A stretch of DNA of 12,229 nt from an uncultured Bacteroidales bacterium (lineage in GTDB: Bacteria > Bacteroidota > Bacteroidia > Bacteroidales > Muribaculaceae). The DNA is taken from contig CALZQD010000018.1 of assembly GCA_945828175.1 (NCBI GenBank), positions 1 through 12,229 of the forward strand, given 5' to 3'. The translations under genes and the position numbers were made by a program. Positions 7,953 to 12,229 of this stretch are shown in pieces. Under the pieces are notes generated by a model, which made no database searches, was not told the origin of the DNA, and saw nothing but the letters and a program-made list of their open reading frames with translations. Positions within the stretch are counted from its first letter, which is position 1; the number at the start of each line of letters is the position of its first letter.

Positions 7953-7970
7953 ATTATTTAACTACCTTTG
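7940..7970 (+). promoter_or_regulatory. Bacteroidetes-type promoter for the yfhO unit
   Basis: TACCTTTG at 7963-7970 matches the Bacteroides sigma-ABfr -7 consensus TAnnTTTG exactly. A TTG at 7940-7942, inside the heptamer tract, lies 20 bases upstream and fits the -33 element (consensus TTTG or TTG). Transcription would start near 7976-7978, leaving a short A-rich leader before the ATG at 7994. The next TTG (7947-7949) is only 13 bases from the -7 box and is too close. Confidence 0.7.
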
Positions 7971-7979
7971 TAGGTTAAA
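7957..7979. repeat. Inverted repeat spanning the -7 promoter element
   Basis: TTTAAC-TAC (7957-7965) pairs with GTA-GTTAAA (7970-7972 and 7974-7979) around a CTTT loop, giving nine pairs with one bulged G at 7973. It covers the whole -7 box. It could be an operator for a dimeric regulator or a chance palindrome around a common promoter sequence. Confidence 0.45.
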
Positions 7980-7993
7980 CAACAACAATCATC

Positions 7994-10648
7994 ATGAACC
8001 GAATTATCGCCCGATTCAAAGACCCGCAAGTTTGGGGTTTCTTCCTTTCCATTGCCGTCATGGCAATAATCTCTATCGCTTTCTTCTACCCCGACGCCGT
8101 CGAGGGCAACACCCTGCGTCAGGCCGATATGCAGCAGGGCGCCGCCAATGGACAGGAGGCACTCAGCTACTACCAAGCCACCGGCGAGAAAGCACTGTGG
8201 ACCAATTCGCTCTTCGGCGGCATGCCGACCTTCCAGATTTCGCCCACCTACCCCTCGAACTCGCTCTTCGACTGGCTCAACAGCGTCTACGGTCTTGGTC
8301 TGCCCTCGCCGTCAAACCTGCTGTTCATGATGATGTTCGGTTTCCTTATACTGCTCTATGTGATGAAGATGCGATGGTACTACGCCCTCGCCGGCGCCAT
8401 AGCCTGGGGCTTCTCCTCGTATTTCATCATCATCATCGGTGCAGGCCATATATGGAAATTCGTCACCCTCAGCTATGTGCCGCCGACGATTGCCGGACTG
8501 ATTCTCGTCTACCGCGGACGCTACGTCATGGGCGCGGCCATGCTCTCGCTCTTCGCCATGCTCCAGCTCAACGCCAACCATCCCCAGATGAGCTACTACT
8601 TCTTCTTCGTTATGCTCGCCATGGTCATCGCCTGGCTTGTCACGGCCTATAAAGAGAAGACCCTGCGCCGCTGGGCCATCGCCACTGCCGTCACCGCCAG
8701 CGCTGGACTCCTCGCCGTTGGCGCCAACCTCCCGAGCCTCTACAACACCTACGAATACGCCAAAGAAACCAAGCGCGCGCAGTCAGAGCTGACCCCCACC
8801 GCCGAAGAAGCCCGTGCCACCGACCCCGACGCCACACGTCCCACAGGCGGCATGCCCCGCGAACAGATCGTCGGCTGGAGCTACGGCATCTCCGAGTCGT
8901 TCTCGCTCCTCGTGCCCGACATCAAAGGCGGCGCCTCGGCCCGTCCCGAAGGCGGTCAGATGGCCTATCTCGGCCTCGACAAGCTGCCGGAGGCCGCCGG
9001 CTTCGCCAACAGCCAGGCATCGACCATCCTGCCCTACTTCCCGCAGTATTTCAACGACTCTGAGGGCACCAACGGCCCCGTTTACGTCGGCGCCATTATC
9101 TTCGTGCTCTTCCTCCTCGGCTGCTTCATCGTCAAAGGCCCGATGAAGTGGGCTCTCGTCATCATGACCGTCATCTCGGTGCTCCTCGCCTGGGGACGCA
9201 ACTTCGAGACCCTGACCGACCTGATGATCTACAACTTCCCGCTCTACAATAAATTCAGAGCCGTCGAGAGCATCCTCGTCATAGCCGAGTTTACGATGCC
9301 TCTGCTCGCGATTATGGCCCTTCATAAGCTCTTTACTATCCCCGACGCCCTGAAGCACTACAAGAAGCCCCTGATAGCCTCATTCGGCATTCCCGCGGCC
9401 ATCTGTCTGCTCGCCATGCTCGCTCCCTCGGTTTTCGGCGACGCCATCACCGCCACCGACCGCGCCACGGCCCAGAGCATACAGCAGCAGGTCACCGAGA
9501 TGGCCGCAAGCTACGGCATGAGCCGTGCCGACACCGACGCCATGCTCTATCAGTATTCGCTCGCCAACCCCGCCAACGCCTCGGTCATCGAGAGCCTGCG
9601 CTACGTCATGGTCAAGAGCGACGGCCTGCGCTCACTCATCTTCATCGCCTTCGCCGCCCTGATCATCTTCTTCAGCCTCCGCGGCAAGATCAAGACCCCT
9701 GTCGCCGTCGGTATCGTCGGCCTGCTCATCCTCGTCGACCTCTATAAAGTCGACAAACGCTATGTGTCGACCTCGAGCTTCTGCACTCCCGAAGTCGCCG
9801 CCACCGACCCCTTCGCGCCCGACGCCATCGACCAAATCATCCTCGGCGACACCACCGGCGTCTTCCGCGTCATGGACATCCCCGGCTTCGACAGCCCCAA
9901 CCGCTCTTACCACCACAAGATGATAGGCGGCTACCACGCAGCCAAGCTCAACCGCTACGAGGACATGATCAACCGCCGCATCAACCCCGTCCGCCGCGTC
10001 GGCTACTGGCCCGAATTCAAAGACGACAGCATCGTCGCACAGTATGACCCCGCCGTGCAGCCCATCATCCGCGAGGCCGTCGCCAACTATAAGGTGCTCG
10101 ACATGCTCAATACCCGCTATATCATCACCGGCGACAAAAACGAGCCCGTCGTCAAGAACAACAGCGCCTTAGGCAACGCCTGGCTCGTCGACAACATCGT
10201 CTGGGCCGACGGCGCCAACGCCGAGATGCAGGGTCTCGACAGCATCGACGTTACCCACGAGGCCATCGCCGACCGCCGTTTCGCCGAAACCCTCGGCGAA
10301 GCCCCCACCCTCGCTCCCGCCGACACCATCTACATGACCTCCTACTCGCCCAACACGCTCAAATACCACGCCTCGACAGCCCGTGGCGGCGTCGGCGTCT
10401 TCTCTGAGGTCTACTTCCCCTGGGGCTGGCGCGCCACCATCGACGGCACCCCGACGCCACTCGCCCGCGTCAACTACCTGCTCAGAGCCATGCGCATCCC
10501 TGCCGGCAGCCACGACATCGAGATGACCTTCGACCCCAAGTCGATCCACTATACTTCGGCCATCGCCTACGCCTGCGTGACCCTCATCTATCTGCTCGTC
10601 CTCGCCGGGCTCTTCTTCGACTATATCAGATGCAAGCCAAAAGACTGA
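7994..10648 (+). CDS. YfhO-family integral membrane protein (probable GT-C-fold glycosyltransferase)
   Basis: An 884-residue polytopic membrane protein matching the YfhO family, whose members have the GT-C glycosyltransferase fold and are linked to transfer of sugars from lipid-phosphate donors onto envelope polymers. The first membrane helix (about 13-32) is followed by an external loop, EGNTLRQADMQQGA, whose acidic residues sit where GT-C enzymes place catalytic carboxylates. Further helices lie at about 108-125, 128-150, 160-176, 198-218, 226-246, 364-400, 423-445, 456-476, 550-585 and 860-880. A soluble beta-rich part at about 590-850 contains SEVYFPWGWRATIDG and RVNYLLRAMRIPAGSHDIEM, typical of the family's C-terminus. 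The family is often found near polyprenyl-phosphate sugar transferases, but none is visible here. A TAnnTTTG promoter lies just upstream, and the next gene overlaps its end. The actual substrate is not known. Confidence 0.9.
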   Translation: MNRIIARFKDPQVWGFFLSIAVMAIISIAFFYPDAVEGNTLRQADMQQGAANGQEALSYYQATGEKALWTNSLFGGMPTFQISPTYPSNSLFDWLNSVYGLGLPSPSNLLFMMMFGFLILLYVMKMRWYYALAGAIAWGFSSYFIIIIGAGHIWKFVTLSYVPPTIAGLILVYRGRYVMGAAMLSLFAMLQLNANHPQMSYYFFFVMLAMVIAWLVTAYKEKTLRRWAIATAVTASAGLLAVGANLPSLYNTYEYAKETKRAQSELTPTAEEARATDPDATRPTGGMPREQIVGWSYGISESFSLLVPDIKGGASARPEGGQMAYLGLDKLPEAAGFANSQASTILPYFPQYFNDSEGTNGPVYVGAIIFVLFLLGCFIVKGPMKWALVIMTVISVLLAWGRNFETLTDLMIYNFPLYNKFRAVESILVIAEFTMPLLAIMALHKLFTIPDALKHYKKPLIASFGIPAAICLLAMLAPSVFGDAITATDRATAQSIQQQVTEMAASYGMSRADTDAMLYQYSLANPANASVIESLRYVMVKSDGLRSLIFIAFAALIIFFSLRGKIKTPVAVGIVGLLILVDLYKVDKRYVSTSSFCTPEVAATDPFAPDAIDQIILGDTTGVFRVMDIPGFDSPNRSYHHKMIGGYHAAKLNRYEDMINRRINPVRRVGYWPEFKDDSIVAQYDPAVQPIIREAVANYKVLDMLNTRYIITGDKNEPVVKNNSALGNAWLVDNIVWADGANAEMQGLDSIDVTHEAIADRRFAETLGEAPTLAPADTIYMTSYSPNTLKYHASTARGGVGVFSEVYFPWGWRATIDGTPTPLARVNYLLRAMRIPAGSHDIEMTFDPKSIHYTSAIAYACVTLIYLLVLAGLFFDYIRCKPKD

Positions 10649-11178
10649 TACCCAACTCCTACCTGCGCTGGCGCCACGGCCGCGGCTTCGGCATCCACTC
10701 GCCTTTTGCCTACAATTTCATCTGTCTGACACTGCGCGAGCGACTGCCCTATTATGCCTACCCCGCCCTGCGCGAGGAGCTTCGCCGCACCGGCGCCGAC
10801 ATGTCGAACCACGACCTCGGACTCATCTTCCGCATCGTCACACGCTTTATGCCCGAGAGCGTCGCCATCTTCGGCGACAATAACGCCGACGTCGAGCGCA
10901 CGGCCGTCAAAGCCGTCTCAGAGCACATCGTCTTCAGCCCCGAGGCACCTTTCGTCATCGTCAACGGCGACTTCGACCGCGCCGCGAGCCACCTCGAAAG
11001 CCTCTTCGGCCACGCCTTCATCGCCATCTTCCCCAAAGGCGACGACGCCTCTACCTCTCTCCTGCGCCGCACCCTCGCCGCCCTCGACTACGGCATGAGC
11101 TTCAGAAACCGCAAAGGCTTCGCCATCCTCGCCGCCCTCCCCCACCTCCCCCGTCAGGACTTCGACGTAAGATTCTGA
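10630..11178 (+). CDS. Short, degenerate-looking relative of 'HGxHSPF' class I SAM-dependent methyltransferases
   Basis: A 182-residue cytoplasmic protein whose ATG lies 19 bp inside the end of the yfhO gene, in another frame, suggesting translational coupling. Residues 11-30 contain RHGRGFGIHSPFAYNFI. From memory, a Bacteroidetes methyltransferase family begins this way and ends in a short aromatic strand with RF; this protein ends FDVRF. The segment after LIFRIVTRFMP (66-75), where the family has its glycine-rich SAM-binding loop (ELGTSLG-like), reads VAIFGDNNADVER, so the loop is not conserved. I recall relatives at about 230-250 residues, so the core seems reduced. Codon use stays strongly C-ending and the frame is intact, so this is probably a functional gene rather than decay. 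It may be a non-catalytic accessory of the YfhO protein. The family link is moderate; activity is doubtful. Confidence 0.72.
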   Translation: MQAKRLIPNSYLRWRHGRGFGIHSPFAYNFICLTLRERLPYYAYPALREELRRTGADMSNHDLGLIFRIVTRFMPESVAIFGDNNADVERTAVKAVSEHIVFSPEAPFVIVNGDFDRAASHLESLFGHAFIAIFPKGDDASTSLLRRTLAALDYGMSFRNRKGFAILAALPHLPRQDFDVRF

Positions 11179-11195
11179 AAAAACATAAATAAACC

Positions 11196-12170
11196 ATGAA
11201 GCCATATATCACAATATTGGCAGCTGCTCTGCTTCTCGCATCATGCTCATCAAACAAAGACATCGCTACATTTGTAATACTGCCTGACACCCAGACTTAT
11301 CTCGAACACTGCCCCGAGGTCTTCGATTCACAGATAAACTGGATTATAGACAACAAAAAATCCATCGACGCCGTGATTCAGGTAGGAGATCTGACACAAG
11401 ACAATTCACCGGTCGAATGGCACTATATGAGCAAAGCTTTCAACAATCTCGAAAAGGCCGGCATCAAAAATATGGTTGTCTGGGGCAATCACGATATCGG
11501 CAGCCGTCCGGGACAATTCTCAGACGTACACAACACTGTGAACGCCAACCGATATTTCCGCCACGACGAATGGCAGACGCGAGATTACTGGGGAGGCAGC
11601 GCCGACAACAAAACACTTGATAATTACTTTATGACCTTTAAGGCAGGTGGCATCGAATGGCTCGTACTCAATATGGAGTTCGGACCGTCTGACGAAGCCA
11701 TCGTCTGGGCTGATTCGGTCGTTGCCGGCAATCCCGAGAAAAAGGTGATTCTCAACACCCACGCTTACCTCTACAGCGACAGCACTTTGCACGACGGCGA
11801 CGACTGGTGGCTTCCACAAAGCTACGGCATAGGCAAAGAAGCCGGCCGCCACGTCAACGACGGCGCCTCGCTATGGAAAAATCTCATCTCGAAACATCCG
11901 AACGTTATCGCCGTATTCTGCGGACATGTATTACACGGCGGTGTCGGCACATTAATCTCGACAGGTGAAAACGGCAATCAGGTCTATCAGATGCTCGCAA
12001 ACTTCCAGCGCGGCGTCAAAGACAGCCGTCTTGGCGGCGAAGGATATCTCAGAATCGTGAAATTCAAACGAAAGACCAAAGAAATCGACGTAAGCACCTT
12101 CTCGACATGGAACAAGGCCTATCATCCTTCTCCGGAACACAATTTTGTCTTCAAAAATGTCGATTTATAG
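11196..12170 (+). CDS. Secreted calcineurin-like metallophosphoesterase lipoprotein
   Basis: A 324-residue protein with a lipoprotein signal peptide (MKPYITILAAALLLASC, Cys17) and metallophosphoesterase motifs in order: DTQ at 31-33 (where many members have DxH), GD at 64-65, GNHD at 97-100, THA with His189, and GHVLH at 243-247. These residues normally hold two metal ions and hydrolyse phosphate esters. After the cysteine comes SSNKD, less acidic than in the two DUF5689 lipoproteins, so periplasmic or surface location is open. The gene starts 17 bp after the preceding stop with no terminator between, so it is probably co-transcribed with yfhO. Its codons are less C-biased and richer in A/T than those of its neighbours, hinting at different history or weaker expression. 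Substrate unknown; nucleotides, phospholipids or sugar phosphates are all possible. The family call is secure. Confidence 0.9.
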   Translation: MKPYITILAAALLLASCSSNKDIATFVILPDTQTYLEHCPEVFDSQINWIIDNKKSIDAVIQVGDLTQDNSPVEWHYMSKAFNNLEKAGIKNMVVWGNHDIGSRPGQFSDVHNTVNANRYFRHDEWQTRDYWGGSADNKTLDNYFMTFKAGGIEWLVLNMEFGPSDEAIVWADSVVAGNPEKKVILNTHAYLYSDSTLHDGDDWWLPQSYGIGKEAGRHVNDGASLWKNLISKHPNVIAVFCGHVLHGGVGTLISTGENGNQVYQMLANFQRGVKDSRLGGEGYLRIVKFKRKTKEIDVSTFSTWNKAYHPSPEHNFVFKNVDL

Positions 12171-12211
12171 AGCATGTTTCATTTACTTGCAAAAGTTCAA
12201 AGCAATCCCAC

Positions 12212-12229
12212 ATGAAATATTTTACGAAC
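12212..12229 (+). CDS. Possible start of a further gene (partial)
   Basis: An ATG at 12212 opens a frame reading MKYFTN before the window ends. The preceding stretch is A-rich (AAAAGTTCAAAGCAATCCCAC), like the leaders of other starts in this window, and it lies 41 bp after the stop of the metallophosphoesterase gene. Six codons cannot identify a product, and the ATG may be chance. Confidence 0.3.

Noticed and set aside
12178..12218. Possible terminator or operator after the phosphoesterase gene (TTTCAT and ATGAAA arms)
   Set aside because: Only six complementary bases separated by about 29 bases, with no T-tract; this is expected by chance.

Overview
The window looks like chromosomal DNA of a GC-rich member of the order Bacteroidales, perhaps Muribaculaceae (the family is a guess). 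Several things support this. There is a TonB-dependent receptor with a carboxypeptidase-regulatory-like N-terminus, together with DUF5689/DUF6359 lipoproteins. Starts are preceded by A-rich leaders rather than Shine-Dalgarno sequences. There is a Bacteroidetes-type TAnnTTTG promoter, a YfhO-family membrane protein, and strong C-ending codon bias. All recognised genes lie on the + strand.

Region 1 (1-7503) is a probable three-gene operon. It encodes a 922-residue outer-membrane TonB-dependent receptor and then two paralogous secreted lipoproteins, separated by 39 and 26 bp and closed by a strong intrinsic terminator. Both lipoproteins carry DUF5689, one or two DUF6359 modules and a choice-of-anchor J (cleaved-adhesin-like) domain. 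The second also has an extra C-terminal beta-rich domain. No SusD is present. The layout suggests a surface capture and import system in which modular, probably OB-fold-like lipoproteins take the SusD position. The substrate is unknown. The first 69 bases may be the tail of an upstream gene.

Region 2 (7504-7993) is non-coding but highly structured. It holds two copies of a 90-bp composite unit, each built hairpin A - hairpin B - hairpin A. The hairpin A stems differ in sequence, but all keep a GGA or GGC loop. A tract of about 15 seven-base repeats (ATTGTGA and variants) follows and runs straight into a TAnnTTTG promoter, supplying its -33 element.

Region 3 (7994-12170) is a second probable transcription unit. 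It encodes a YfhO-family GT-C-type membrane protein, then an overlapping small protein that looks like a shrunken, degenerate member of the 'HGxHSPF' SAM-methyltransferase family, then a secreted lipoprotein of the calcineurin-like metallophosphoesterase superfamily. The last gene has a more AT-rich, less biased codon use than its neighbours. The window ends just after a possible start of a further gene.
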